NCBI GenBank assembly: GCA_001313365.1
Contig: BBFS01000001.1
Location: 1-64,000 of the forward strand
Length of the DNA stretch: 64,000 bases
DNA from: Paenarthrobacter nitroguajacolicus JCM 14115
GTDB lineage: Bacteria > Actinomycetota > Actinomycetes > Actinomycetales > Micrococcaceae
Reading direction: 5' to 3'
Made by a program: the position numbers and the translations under genes. The notes below the pieces were generated by a model. It saw nothing but the letters and a program-made list of their open reading frames with translations. It was not told the DNA's origin and did no database searches. This document shows, piece after piece, positions 25,857 to 36,482 of the stretch; within the stretch, counting starts at the first letter, position 1, and each line of letters opens with the position of its first letter.

Positions 25857-25931
25857 GTTGATGGCAGCCGCGCCTGCCCCGCCCGCTTCGCGGTGCCCAC
25901 CACACCCGGGCGAGGCGCGGCTGCCATCAAC
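25857..25931. terminator. Perfect 19-bp-stem terminator after glpK
   Basis: GTTGATGGCAGCCGCGCCT (25857-25875) is exactly complementary to 25913-25931, with a 37-base GC-rich loop that can itself pair (GCCCG with CGGGC). No T tract follows. It closes the glp operon 11 bases after glpK. Confidence 0.8.
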
Positions 25932-25997
25932 TCAATCGTCAGCTCCATAAGCCGTTCGTTGCGACTGGAGCGTTTGATCGTGCGCTATTGTAGATCT

Positions 25998-26024
25998 ATG
26001 CGTGCGATCCTTCTGCTTAGCTAG
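25998..26024 (+). CDS. Leu-rich leader peptide of leuS (Met-Arg-Ala-Ile-Leu-Leu-Leu-Ser)
   Basis: An eight-codon ORF, ATG CGT GCG ATC then CTT CTG CTT AGC TAG, gives MRAILLLS with three consecutive Leu codons. It lies 123 bases upstream of the leucyl-tRNA synthetase start and its stop codon runs straight into a stem-loop and then an intrinsic terminator. TATTGT at 25986-25991 would place the transcription start near 25998, so the leader may be leaderless, as is common in actinobacteria. The expected logic is that scarcity of charged tRNA-Leu stalls the ribosome and spares leuS from termination. The mechanism is inferred. Confidence 0.6.
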   Translation: MRAILLLS

Positions 26025-26077
26025 CCGCTCGGCTTTCAATAGCCGTGCGGCCGCCCCTCCATTGTTGAGGGGCTTTT
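26024..26077 (+). promoter_or_regulatory. Candidate transcription attenuator upstream of leuS
   Basis: Stem-loop 1: GCCGC-TC-GGCT pairs with AGCC-GT-GCGGC (26024-26034 with 26041-26051; 10 bp, one 1x1 mismatch, 6-base loop). Stem-loop 2: GCCCCTC (26053-26059) pairs with GAGGGGC (26067-26073) and is followed by TTTT, a classical intrinsic terminator. A ribosome halted on the Leu codons at 26010-26018 would cover the left arm of stem-loop 1. I could not identify a clear antiterminator that sequesters GCCCCTC. Confidence 0.6.
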
Positions 26078-26146
26078 GTGTGTCCGGGACTTTCCGGTGC
26101 CAAAGCAGGAGTCAAAACCGCCATCGAAGAACAGAAGAGGGCAGCA

Positions 26147-28689
26147 GTGAGCGTTCAGCCGGAGACAGAGACCGGAACAGCACAAACAGCCGCAGCCGAA
26201 GCGCCCGAAGAAGGCGTCTACAGCTTCGCTGCGATGGAAGCCAAGTGGCCGCAGGTCTGGGAGGACCTCAAAGTCTTCACGCCTGCCGACGACGGTTCGC
26301 GGGAACCCCGCTACGTGCTGGACATGTTCCCGTACCCCTCCGGCGACCTCCACATGGGCCACGCCGAAGCCTTCGCCATGGGTGACGTCGTGGCGCGTTA
26401 CCTGCGCCAGAAGGCTTCGATGTCCTGCACCCCCATCGGCTGGGACTCCTTCGGCCTGCCCGCTGAGAACGCTGCAATCAAGCGCAATGCCCACCCCAGT
26501 GAGTGGACCTACGCCAACATCGACACCCAGGCGGCGTCCTTCAAGCGCTACGCAATCTCCGCCGACTGGTCCCGACGCCTCCACACCTCCGACCCCCCCG
26601 AGTACTACCGGTGGACTCAGTGGCTGTTCAAACGCTTCTACGAGCGTGGCCTGGCCTACCGCAAGGACTCGCCCGTCAACTGGTGCCCCCAAGGACCTGA
26701 CTGTGCTCGCCAACGAGCAGGTAGTCAACGGCGCTTGTGAGCGTTGCGGCACGCCTGTCACCAAGAAGTCCCTGAACCAGTGGTACTTCAAGATCACGGA
26801 CTACGCCGATCGTCTTCTTGAAGACATGGACCAGCTGCAGGGTCACTGGCCCGAGCGCGTTCTGGCCATGCAACGCAACTGGATTGGCCGCTCCGAAGGC
26901 GCCCATGTGCGTTTTGTCATTGAAGCCACGGATGACCGTGCCGAACGCGAAGTCACCGTTTTCACCACCCGGCCGGACACCCTCTACGGTGCAACGTTCT
27001 TCGTCGTTGCAGCGGATGCTCACCTGGCGCTGGATTTGGTGACGCCTGAACAGCACGATGAACTCATGGCCTACCGCGAAAAGGTCAAGGCACTCTCGGA
27101 AATCGAGCGCCAGTCCACCGAACGCGAGAAGACCGGCGTCTTCACCGGCCGCTACGCCGTCAACCCGCTCAACGGAGAAAAGCTCCCGGTGTGGGCCGCT
27201 GACTACGTCCTGGCCGACTACGGCACGGGCGCCATCATGGCCGTCCCGGCACACGACCAGCGCGACCTCGACTTCGCCAAGACTTTCGGGCTGCCCGTCC
27301 GTGCGGTACTGGATACCGGTGACGAAGATCCCGCAGAGACCGGCGTCGCCACTGCAGGTGAAGGCACGCTCAAGAACTCCGGTGAGTTGGACGGCCTTTC
27401 CAAGTCCGACGGCATTCCCGCGGCGATCGAGATTCTCGAGAAGCTCGGAACCGGCGAAAAGTTCGTCAACTTCCGTTTGCGTGACTGGCTGCTGAGCCGC
27501 CAGCGCTTCTGGGGGGGTACCCCGATCCCCATCATCCACTGTGGTGAATGTGGCGAAGTGCCCGTTCCGGATGACCAGCTCCCCCGTCAGGTTGCCCGAC
27601 AACCTGCGCGGTGAGGCGTTGTCGCCGAAGGGGGGGACCTCCCCGCTGGCCGCCGCCGTCGAGTGGGTCAACGTTGAGTGCCCCCCAACTGTGGCCGTGC
27701 AGCGCAGCGTGATACTGACACCATGGATACGTTCGTGGACTCGTCCTGGTACTTCCTGCGATTCGTATCGCCGGACTACACCGAAGGCCCGTTCGATCCC
27801 GAAAAGATCAACAACTGGATGCCGGTCGGGCAGTACGTGGGCGGCGTGGAACACGCCATCCTGCACCTGCTGTACGCACGTTTCTTCACCAAAGTCATCA
27901 AGGACATCGGCCTGATCGAAGCCAACGAACCGTTCTCTGCGCTGCTCAACCAGGGCCAGGTACTCAACGGCGGCAAGGCCATGAGCAAGTCCCTCGGCAA
28001 CGGCGTGGATTTGGGCGAGCAGTTGGACAAGTTCGGTGTCGACGCCGTTCGCCTCACCATGGTCTTCGCCTCCCCCACCTGAGGACGACGTCGACTGGGC
28101 GGACGTTTCGCCGTCAGGTTCGGCCAAGTTCCTGGCCCGTGCGTGGCGCCTGGGCCAGGACGTCAGCAGTGAACCGGGAGTTGATCCGGCCACTGGTGAC
28201 CGTGCGTTGCGCACCGTGACGCACAAGACCATCGCAGATGCCGCTGAACTGCTGGACAACAACAAGTTCAACGTCGTGGTTGCCCGCCTCATGGAGTTGG
28301 TCAACGCCTCGCGCAAGACCATCGATTCCGGTGCAGGTGCCGCAGATCCAGCCGTTCGTGAAGCGGTGGAAGCCGTAGCCGTAATCCTGAGCCTCTTTGC
28401 GCCCTACACGGCCGAGGACCTTTGGAACACGCTCGGTCACCCGGCTTCCGTTGCAAATGCAGGCTGGCCGAAGCACGACGATGCACTGCTGGTGCAGGAC
28501 ACCGTCACCGCCGTTGTCCAGGTACAGGGCAAGGTTCGCGACCGTCTTGAAGTGTCGCCGGACATCACCGAGGACGCGCTGCGTGAGCTCGCCTTGGCCT
28601 CGGAAAACGTCCAGCGTGCCTTGGACGGCCGTGGCATCCGCACCGTCATCGTGCGTGCACCTAAACTGGTGAACATCGTTCCTGCCTAG
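26147..28689 (+). CDS. leuS: Leucyl-tRNA synthetase
   Basis: Class I synthetase of about 845 residues charging tRNA-Leu. The HIGH box is in [11 protein letters not shown]; the CP1 editing domain has [12 protein letters not shown]; tRNA- and zinc-region cysteines are in NWCPKD and ACERCGT; the KMSKS box reads [10 protein letters not shown]; the C-terminal anticodon and tail domains follow. GTG 26147 with AGAGG upstream is preferred, because upstream in-frame starts would lie within the terminator. Frame changes near 26415, 26690, 27575-27640, 27690 and 28072 are all at runs or dropped bases. Confidence 0.95.
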
Positions 28690-28701
28690 CAGGGATAGTG
28701 C

Positions 28702-28726
28702 GGCCGCCGGCGTTCTGCCGGCGGCC
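28702..28726. terminator. Terminator after leuS
   Basis: GGCCGCCGGC and GCCGGCGGCC form a perfect 10-bp stem with loop GTTCT, 13 bases after the leuS stop. Confidence 0.7.
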
Positions 28727-28748
28727 AGCCATCATCTTTGGAGGTTGC

Positions 28749-29736
28749 GTGCCTGAGCGAGAACCACCCGCATGGATATGGCTCAAGGAAAGAGTGGCGC
28801 GCCTCCGGCAGCCACGGCACCGGTTCCTGTCGCTGACGTGCCGCTGGCCGCCGTCGTCAAGACCGCGGTTGTCACCGATTCCGCCGCTGCCCTGCCGCCG
28901 GACTGGGTATCTGCCTTTACCTCAGACGGCCGCCTCGCGGTTGTTCCCATGCCAGTCATGGTGGGAAGCGAAATCTACGGCGAGGGCGAAGACGACATCA
29001 CACAAACCCTTTCCTTGGCTCTTGCCTCCGGCGCCTCGGTGAAAACTTCACGGCCGTCGCCTGGACAGTTCGAACAGGCGTACCTCGCTGCGGAGCGCCA
29101 CGGTTTCGAGGCTGTAGTGTCCATCCACATTTCTTCCGAGCTCTCAGGAACCGCTGATGCCGCAAGGTTGGCTGCCGCACGCGTCCGCATCCCGGTTGAA
29201 GTAGTGGACTCGCGCACTGTGGGGGATGGCTCAAGGCATGGGTGTCCAGAGTGCAGTGGTGGCAGCAGCCGATGGCCAAGGAGCGGCAGAAGTCCGCGAC
29301 TTTGCTGAGAAGCGCATGCAGCGCACCAAGGTCTACTTCTACGTGCCCAGCCTCGAACAATTGAGACGGGGTGGGCGCATCGGGGGCGGCAGCCTCGCTG
29401 TTCGGTACCGTCTTGGCTATTAAACCCATCCTGGCGGTCGACGGCGGCAGGATCGTGCCGCTGGAAAAGGTCCGTTCCGCTGTGCGAGCCGTGGCCCGCT
29501 TGGAGGAGATCGTTGCCGCTGACGTCGCCTCCCGCCCGGCCGGCCAGCAACGGTTGGCAGTTCACCACTTTGGCAATCAGTTGGAGGCCGAAGCTTGGCA
29601 GCCCGCCTGAACGAAAAATGCCCTGACTGCCCGGCACCCCCCCAAATCAGTGCGCTTCCGGCTGTGCTGGCAGCACATGCAGGATTAGGCGTTCTCGCGG
29701 TCATCGTGGGGGGAGAGCAGTACGCCAACGGATTGA
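28749..29736 (+). CDS. DegV family fatty-acid-binding protein
   Basis: Soluble two-domain protein that binds fatty acids; in some bacteria DegV-type FakB delivers them to the kinase FakA. The marks are VVTDSAAALPPDW at the N-terminus, IHISSELSGTADAARLAA, and the ligand-lid region PSLEQLRRGGRIG. The GTG at 28749 follows an excellent GGAGG, but the frame then changes near 28768 to give MDMAQGKSGA. Other changes are near 29212, 29385, 29590 and 29707. It ends at TGA 29734-29736 if the G6 run at 29707 is GGGGG. About 320 residues. No FakA-like gene is nearby. Confidence 0.8.
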
Positions 29737-29767
29737 TGGTTGACCGCCGTGGCAGATGGGGCCCACG

Positions 29768-31429
29768 CTATGTCTCCTTGGATGGTCCGCGCCCGCCCGA
29801 GCGCTTCCCCCCCAGCCAGAGATCCAGGAGCATCACCAGGGCATCATGCAGCGCAACGATCCTTGCCATAGCTTGCGTAGGGTGAAGCGCTATCCAGACA
29901 ACCAAGAAGGTCATCATCGAGAAGGCCAGCATGGACACAACCCCCCCGGCCGGTCCGTCGGTCCATGGCAGCGCTGCCCCCCCGGGCAAATGCGCGAAGA
30001 ACCTTGCCACGCCAGCCACCACTCCCGCGCAGGTACCGGCGATGGCTATGGGAACTGATGCCAACCATGGCAAACCCGCCGATAGGGGAACGGCAAGAGT
30101 CCCGAAGATCGTCACGGGGGGCCACCAAAATGCCGGCCACCACGTTAGCGATGAGCGCATAAGGAGTGAACTGCGGTTGAAGAGCCACTATCACCGGGCC
30201 GCACAACAGCTGCGCAGACAACGGAACGGCAACCCCCCCGCGGCCAACCATCGTGGCACCCATACAGGGATCCATGATGCAACGCGAGTGGCCAGCAGGA
30301 CAATACCCAACGTCGCCAGCACCGACAGCATGAACCCGACATTCGCCGCCATACTCGGATCAAGCAGCAGGAGAACAATGGTGGCTAGGCAGAGGAACGT
30401 CAAGGATCGACCCCGCAGGCCCCCGATCAAGGCCGCCAGCCCCACAGTCCCCATCACTGCAGCCCGGAGCACACTCGGATCCGGACCAACCATCACAACA
30501 AAAGCCACCAGACCGCATGCAGCAAAAACCCCCGGCTGCGGGGCGTGTCAACCTCAGGCATCGCGCTAACAGAATGAAGCCTCCCAGTACCAAGCTGCAA
30601 TTGGCACCGCTGACCGCGGTCAGGTGCGTCATTCCGGTTGTCTTCATATCCGCCTCCAGACTTTCCGGAAGCGCGCTGGTGTCTCCTGTGACCATGCCCG
30701 GCATCAGCCGGCCGGGTCGGGCGGCAACCAATTCGAAGCTGCGATGAAGTGCTCCTTACGTCGGCGGAGGATTGTCGTAGATCAAGAGTCGACGCGACGT
30801 GAACGGGTGCGGAGGACGCCGACAACAGAGCTGCCTGCGTTTGTCCCTCCCGCACACCCTTCAGCGTTCCCGAAGTTCTGACACGCTGCCCAGGCCGCAC
30901 GCCTTGCCAGCCGTTGCCACCCATAACCATCAAGTCTGCGGAACCTCGAATGACGGAACCCTTGGAGGTTACCTCAACCAAGGTTGCAGTTACTGACCAC
31001 CTGTTTCCACTTGATTGGCCCGGCACGCGGACCTCAGTAGGAGCCCCTGTGATGAGCACTTGGATAAGCACACCGCCACCCTCAGCCACTGCCTCAGCCA
31101 GAGGCCCCTCTTCCCGGGTGTTGGCCATGACAGCACAATGAACGGCTACTGCAGCCCCAAGAATGCAAGCAAGGGCAATGGTGGCGGGGGGGATCGTTCT
31201 GGCACGGGGGCAGGGATGGCCAATGACGCCGCGCCCCCCACCAACAGCAGAGCCCCCCAACCATGACCAAAATACCGGCCAAGGCTGCGGACCACGCTGC
31301 ATCGATAAAAGCCCCCCCGGCAAATGCAACGGACCAGGTCACCAGCACAGCGGGAACCAGTCTCAAATCCATGCGCTTCGATCGCGGTGAAACTGCACTG
31401 ATCCTTGTCACCTCAGTCGAATTAGCCAC
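29768..31429 (-). CDS. comEC: ComEC/Rec2-type DNA uptake channel, no C-terminal MBL domain
   Basis: Polytopic membrane protein proposed to carry transforming DNA across the membrane. About 550 residues are readable. The N-terminal hydrophobic part is SWSVAFAGAFIDAAWSAALAG-like, then comes an OB-like domain (VRPGQRVRTSGTLKGVREG). The competence domain shows GDTSALPESLEADMKTTG, the signature HLTAVSGANCSLVL and many helices. It stops at TAG 29768-29770, soon after the last helices, without the C-terminal metallo-beta-lactamase domain of B. subtilis ComEC (about 776 residues). GTG start 31429 overlaps the comEA stop by 8 bases. Frame changes at almost every G/C run. Confidence 0.82.
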
Positions 31430-32259
31430 CCTGGACCGTCACCAGATCTTTGAGTGATTCCATGAGCTTAGGTCCTATCCCGTCAACGGCGTCAAGTTCG
31501 TCGACGGAGGCAAAAGGTCCGTGTTCTTTCCGCCAATCAATAATTCCTTGAGCAGTCACCGGCCCAACTCTGGGGAGCGTTCCCAGTTCTTCCAAGGACG
31601 CAGTGTTGATGTTGACCTTGGCCCCCCCTGCCACGTCACCTCCGGTACCGCCAGCAGCGCCGGAGCTTCCAGCAAGTGGGGGGGCAGGCTGCGGCACCTC
31701 CCCCGACCACCGGGACCTGAATCTTGGCCCCCCCGTCGCTCACCACCTCTGCAAGGTTGAGGCCATTGAGTTCCGCGTTGGAAACAACTCCGCCCGCAGC
31801 CTCAATCGCTTGGAAAATCCGGCTGCCCACCGGCAAGGAAACAACACCAGGTTTCTGTACCGCACCGGCAACGTGCACGAGCACGCTCCCCCCAGCTTCC
31901 GTGTCCTCCGACTGAGGGGATTTTGAAGTATCAGGCAAGCCGGGCCCCCCCGCAGACGAGGAAGAAGCGAGGGGTTCTGTTGTTGGTTGCCCCCCCACGG
32001 CCGATTGCCACAAGTTCCAGGCGATAATGCCAACTCCTACAACGGCAAGGAGGGCAGCCACCCGCCAGGAGGTTCGCCAGCGGGTCCGCACACAACGCAT
32101 CCCGGATTGCAGATCCGAATCTTCAGGCGTCGGATCTGGTTCGGCGGGCAACTGTAACAGAGGAATGGTCTGGGTGTCCGTACCCAGGCGGGACGCAAAT
32201 CGCTGCCGGACTGCCTGCGCTGCGGCATCTGGGGAGGCATCCCGGTTCCGGCGTGGCAT
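31422..32259 (-). CDS. comEA: ComEA-type DNA receptor (SLBB + helix-hairpin-helix)
   Basis: About 278 residues. A charged cytoplasmic N-terminus, one membrane helix (VAALLAVVGVGIIAWNLW), a Ser-rich linker, an SLBB domain (VLVHVAGAVQKPGVVSLPVGSRI) and a C-terminal DNA-binding double helix-hairpin-helix (KVNINTASLEELGTLPRVG, then ELDAVDGIGPKLMESL). It binds DNA outside the membrane and hands it to ComEC. Frame changes near 31945, 31990, 31728 and 31681. It forms a minus-strand pair with comEC. Confidence 0.87.
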
Positions 32260-32537
32260 AGAACGAGCCTATGGCTGCCGCTGCTGTCACAGCGGGGACG
32301 AGTTGCTCTATGTGGATAAGACGGGAGAAGGAACAATCCGTTTGCGGACAGGCTCCCCGCAAACGTGAATTGCTCCGACCGCGATGAACTGCCTCGCTGC
32401 GTACCGCGCTGTCAGGTAAGGAAGCTTGAAAGAAACATAACAAATTTAGAAAAAGTAGTGACTTTGAATGGTTTGTAACGCATGATGATTGAGCCGATCC
32501 CGAGGACGTGAACGGCACGAACCAGAAGGGAGCGCAG
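32260..32537. other. Intergenic region between comEA and the accessory operon
   Basis: 278 bases between divergent genes, presumably holding promoters for both comEA and the operon beginning at 32538. It contains an AT-rich stretch near 32430-32480. I see no convincing protein-coding frame or RNA gene. Confidence 0.5.
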
Positions 32538-33570
32538 ATGACGCGCTTTGTCGATGTAAGCAACATGCTCCGTTGGGTCAGATCCCAAGGCCCGGAAACG
32601 ATCATCAAAGACCTGATCCACTACATGGAAGAGGACTTCCGACGCTGGGCGCGGTTTGATAAGACGCCGCGCGTCGCCAGCCATACGCCCTACGGCGTTA
32701 TCGAACTCATGCCCACGAGTGATCACGAGACCTACGGCTTCAAATATGTGAACGGGCACCCCTCCAACCCAGCCCGTGGCTACCAAACCGTCACCGCGTT
32801 CGGCGTTCTGGCAGATGTCCATAACGGTTATCCAACCTTCCTGGCGGAAATGACGATCCTTACCGCGCTACGCACCGCAGCCACGTCCGGCATGGTCGCG
32901 AAGGTCTTGGCTCGATCCGATTCCAGCGTCATGGCCATGATTGGAACCGGGAGTCAGGCAGAATTCCAGGCACTGGCGATGAGGACGGCGCTGGGGGGTG
33001 GCGAAGCTCCAGGTTTGGGACACCGATCCCGCCGCACTGAACAAATTCATCCGAAACATGATTCCCCCCCTTGGATTCGAAGTACATGTTGCTTCGTCTG
33101 CTCTGGAAGCAGTTCAGGGTGCCGACATCGTCACGACGTGCACGGCAGACAAAACCCAGGCAACGATCATCAGCGCTAAGCACATTGCTCCTGGAATCCA
33201 TCTCAACGCGATCGGCGGAGATTGTCCCGGAAAAACGGAACTTGACCCATCGATCCTGGAGCTCGGCGACGTCTTTGTTGAGTATGAGAGCCAGACACGG
33301 ATCGAAGGTGAAATCCAGCAGATGCCGGCCGACTTCGCCGTCACAGAGTTCTGGAAGGTCCTGCTCGGCGCGGCACCAGGGCGTACATCCGAAGAGCAAA
33401 TCACCATCTTCGATTCCGTTGGATTTGCTGTGGAAGACTTCTCAGCCCTGCGATACGTGCGGGACTCCGTGGACGGTTCCGAGTTCTTTGAAGACATAGA
33501 CCTCGTTGCCAATCCGGACGATCCCAAGGACTTGTTCGGTCTTGTCGGTGCTTTATCGCCCGTCGGATAG
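32538..33570 (+). CDS. Ornithine cyclodeaminase / mu-crystallin family
   Basis: NAD(P)-dependent Rossmann enzyme of about 343 residues. The family core KYVNGHPSNPARGYQTVTA, GVLADVHNGYP and EMTILTALRTAATS is followed by the nucleotide motif MIGTGSQAEFQALA and HLNAIGGDCPGKTEL. Members deaminate ornithine to proline, reduce ketimines or dehydrogenate alanine and opines, so the substrate cannot be fixed. ATG 32538 has GAAGGGAGCG upstream. One frame change at the G6 run near 32993 and a frame-neutral C7 at 33063. It leads the ABC/M20/GS/amidohydrolase operon with an 89-base gap. Confidence 0.85.
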
Positions 33571-33658
33571 ACGACCTACTGCAGCGTCGCCACCCACCAA
33601 ATGTCTTCAGGTATGACTCCCAAACCCGGACCAAAATCCCCATCTCCTACGGAGCGCT

Positions 33659-34942
33659 ATGTCCATCTCAATCAAGCCCCGATTACGTTCTTCACTACTT
33701 CTTTCCGTGGCAACCCTCATGGCAATCTCGATGGTGAGTTGCACCGTCCCCACCGGTGAAGATGGTGACTCCCAGGTTTCCGGAGAATCCATCAAGCTAG
33801 GTCTTCTTGCCCCGCTCACTGGTGTGGCCGCGGCTGACGGCAAGCTCATGGAACAGGGCGCTCGACTTGCAGTCGACGAAATCAATGCCAAGGGCGGCAT
33901 CGATGGCAGGAAGATCGAACTCAAAGCCCTTGATGTACGGGACCAGAAATCGGATGCAGTCTCGGCCGCTGTGACGCAACTGACCTCAGACCCCGATGTT
34001 GCGGCGGTGCTCACCGGTTACGCCAGCACCACCAACTTTGAAATTGATCAACTGGCAGAAGCGGGAATTCCGTACTTGCTGAGCGGCAACAGTGCCCAAA
34101 CACAGGACATCATTTCCAAGGACCCCGAAAAGTATCCTGGAGTTTGGTCCCTTGCCCCCTTCATATGAGGCTACAGCACCGGCATCCCTGAACAATTGGA
34201 TGCATGGAACGCTGATGGCACGATACCGCTCACCAGCCGCCGTGTTTACATCATCTCCAGCGACAATGCGTACTCCAACGGCATAGCTTCCGGGTTGGAC
34301 AAGAACTTCAGGGCAAAGGGCTGGGAAGTTACCGGACCCGACACTGTTCCTTTTGGGGGGGAAGTGGACGACTGGACCACGCAGATAACCAAAATCCGTC
34401 AGGTCGATCCGGCCGTGATCATCAACCTCGACTACCTGACTGCAAATGCGTCAAAGTTCCTCACCCAATTCCGTCAGAATCCAACTCAGTCATTGGTGTT
34501 TTCGCAGTACGCTCCAAGCGTGCCGGAGTTCACTGAGCTTGCAGGCAAGAACGCTGACGGCGTGCTGTACAACCTTCCGTTCGCCCCCCCACTGCCGGCT
34601 TTGGCCGAAACTAAAGAGCTCACCCGGAAGCTGACGGAGGCATACGAGAACGAACCCAGCCTGTATAGCTACGGCCTCTACGAACAGGTCTATTTATGGG
34701 CCGATGCGGTGAAGGAAGTCGGTGATCCTGACAAGCGCGATGAAGTCGGGGTTGCATTGGGCAAGCTGGACAAGCAAACCACGCTGGGTCGTGTGCATTT
34801 TGATCCCAAAACGCATCTGGCCGTGGCCGGCAAGGACGGTATCCCGATGACCTATTACCAAATCCAAACCGGAAAACGCCTGAACATCGCTCCTGAAGAG
34901 TTCGCCGACGGCACGTTCCACAGGCCCGAGTGGATGAAATGA
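33659..34942 (+). CDS. Liv-type ABC transporter substrate-binding lipoprotein
   Basis: Periplasmic-binding-protein type 1 of about 428 residues. The signal peptide ends with a lipobox (MAISMVSC), then IKLGLLAPLTGVAAADG, the LivK-type ligand-domain start. Later blocks are DEINAKGGIDGRKIEL and VYIISSDNAYSNGI. The gene precedes two ATPases and two permeases of the branched-chain amino-acid/amide family, so it captures the operon's substrate outside the membrane. One frame change near 34165. The TGA overlaps the next ATG (ATGA). Confidence 0.88.
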
Positions 34943-35707
34943 GAATGTCCGAATCATCTGCCCGGGGGGGCACTTCCAACGGGCACCTCCTGGAAGTCCG
35001 GCAGGTCAGTCGCCGCTTCGGTGGATTCGTGGCCGTGGACAACGTCACGCTGAATGTCAGCGAGGGGGGGAAATCCTGGGGATTGCCGGTCCCAACGGTG
35101 CCGGAAAGAGTACTCTCTTCAACTTGATCTCCGGGGGGGTCCCGTTCGGCCCGACAGGCGGAGAGATTCTTTTCGACGGTATCCGGATCGGCAAGCTCCC
35201 TGCGCACAAAATCGCTCGCTCTGGAATGCGTCGAACCTTCCAAGCAGAACAGCTGTTCCCGTCGTTGAGCGTTTCAGACAACATCGCTGTGGCCAACCAT
35301 TACCTCGGTGGGCGCGGGCGCTTCAAGGGTGACGTGGAAACTGCCTTGGAAACCGTAGGAATCACCAGATACAGGGACGATAAGGCGGCGGATATACCTC
35401 TGCTTGCAAAAAAGAAGCTGATGATAGCGAGCGCCCTTGTCTCAAAGCCGCGGCTCCTGATGCTGGATGAACCGGCCGGTGGCCTCAACGATGAGGACCA
35501 GGCTGAACTCATCCTGCTCCTGAGGGAACTTCAGAAGGGCGGCCTGACATTGCTGATCATTGAGCACGTACTCAGTCTCATCCGCGATCTTGCCAAGAGG
35601 ATGATCATCATGTCATCCGGTGAAGTCCTGGTTGAAGGAACCCCCCCGACGCCGTTCTTGCGGATCCGCGGGTGATGGAGGCATATCTGGGGAAGGCCAC
35701 AGCGTGA
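34939..35707 (+). CDS. ABC transporter ATPase, LivG type
   Basis: About 254 residues: Walker A GIAGPNGAGKSTLFN (the raw frame breaks at the G7 run 35065-35071), a Liv-type insertion FRTFQ-like stretch (MRRTFQAEQLFPSLSV), Walker B LLMLDEPAGGLND and the switch His in IIEHVLSLI. The signature region reads LAKKKLMIASALVSKPRLL rather than LSGGQ, a slightly degenerate C-loop. A second frame change near 35644. Its stop overlaps the next gene's GTG (GTGA). Confidence 0.87.
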
Positions 35708-36482
35708 ATCACCTTCAGCAGAAAGTTAGCCCACTGCTCGGCGTGTATGACCTTGAGGCAGGATATGGCCGCCTGCCGGTAGTCCGATCGTTTTCCATCG
35801 AGGTCGTACCGGGTGAAGCACTGGCCCTGTTGGGTCCCAACGGTCATGGAAAGACGACCGCCCTGCGCGCCGTCTCAGGCCTGGGCAGGACATCGTCAGG
35901 TCGGGTTGTCTTCGATGGCAGCGATATCACCGGCATGCCGCCTACAGGATAGTCAACCAGGGAATTATGCACGTGCCCCAGGGCAATCAGCTCTTTCCGA
36001 GGCTCACTGTCAGGGAGAACCTGGCATTAGCAGGCGGGATCCCGGCAGCGAGGGATCAGCGGAAGGAGACTCTGGAAATGGTCCAGGAACTGTTTCCCAA
36101 GCTCCGGCAACGTCGCGGACAACTTGTGGGCACGCTGTCCGGCGGAGAACGCCAAATGGTGGCCATCGGAATGGGCCTAATGGCCAAGCCCAAACTTCTG
36201 GTGCTGGATGAACCGACCCTCGGGCTGGCACCCAAGATCCGGTACGAAATCCTTGAGACACTCCACGAAGTCCGCCGATTGGGTCTGTCGCTAATAGTCG
36301 CCGATGGCGATATTGAGTTCCTCTTCGAACTCGCGGACCGCTGGCATCTTGTGGAGCTCGGACGGATTGTCTCCAGCGGAACCACCGCAGTCAAGCCCAG
36401 CCACGAGGAAGTCATGGACATGTACGTCGGCTCCCATGCGTCAACCGCCACCAACACCATTGAAGGAGACAAGCATGACTGA
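35704..36482 (+). CDS. ABC transporter ATPase, LivF type
   Basis: About 259 residues: Walker A LLGPNGHGKTTALRAV, Q-loop NQGIMHVPQGNQLFPRL, canonical signature TLSGGERQMVAIGMGLM and Walker B LLVLDEPTLGLAP. The switch position reads VADGDIEFL instead of the usual EQN/EHD with His, which may weaken hydrolysis in this half and pairs with a degenerate signature in the LivG-type partner. One missing base near 35944. GTG start by overlap with the previous stop. Confidence 0.87.

Noticed and set aside
25981..26146. T-box leader for leuS
   Set aside because: The leader is too short and lacks a recognisable T-box sequence or specifier loop; a short Leu-rich ORF plus terminator fits better.
27985..28005. 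Loss of LeuRS catalytic motif (AMSKS instead of KMSKS)
   Set aside because: The Lys lies one residue earlier in GKAMSKS and the critical MSKS lysine is present; most likely lineage variation in a functional enzyme.
26676..28322. 548-residue open frame on the minus strand across leuS
   Set aside because: Antisense shadow of leuS, a product of high GC; the plus-strand reading is a complete synthetase.
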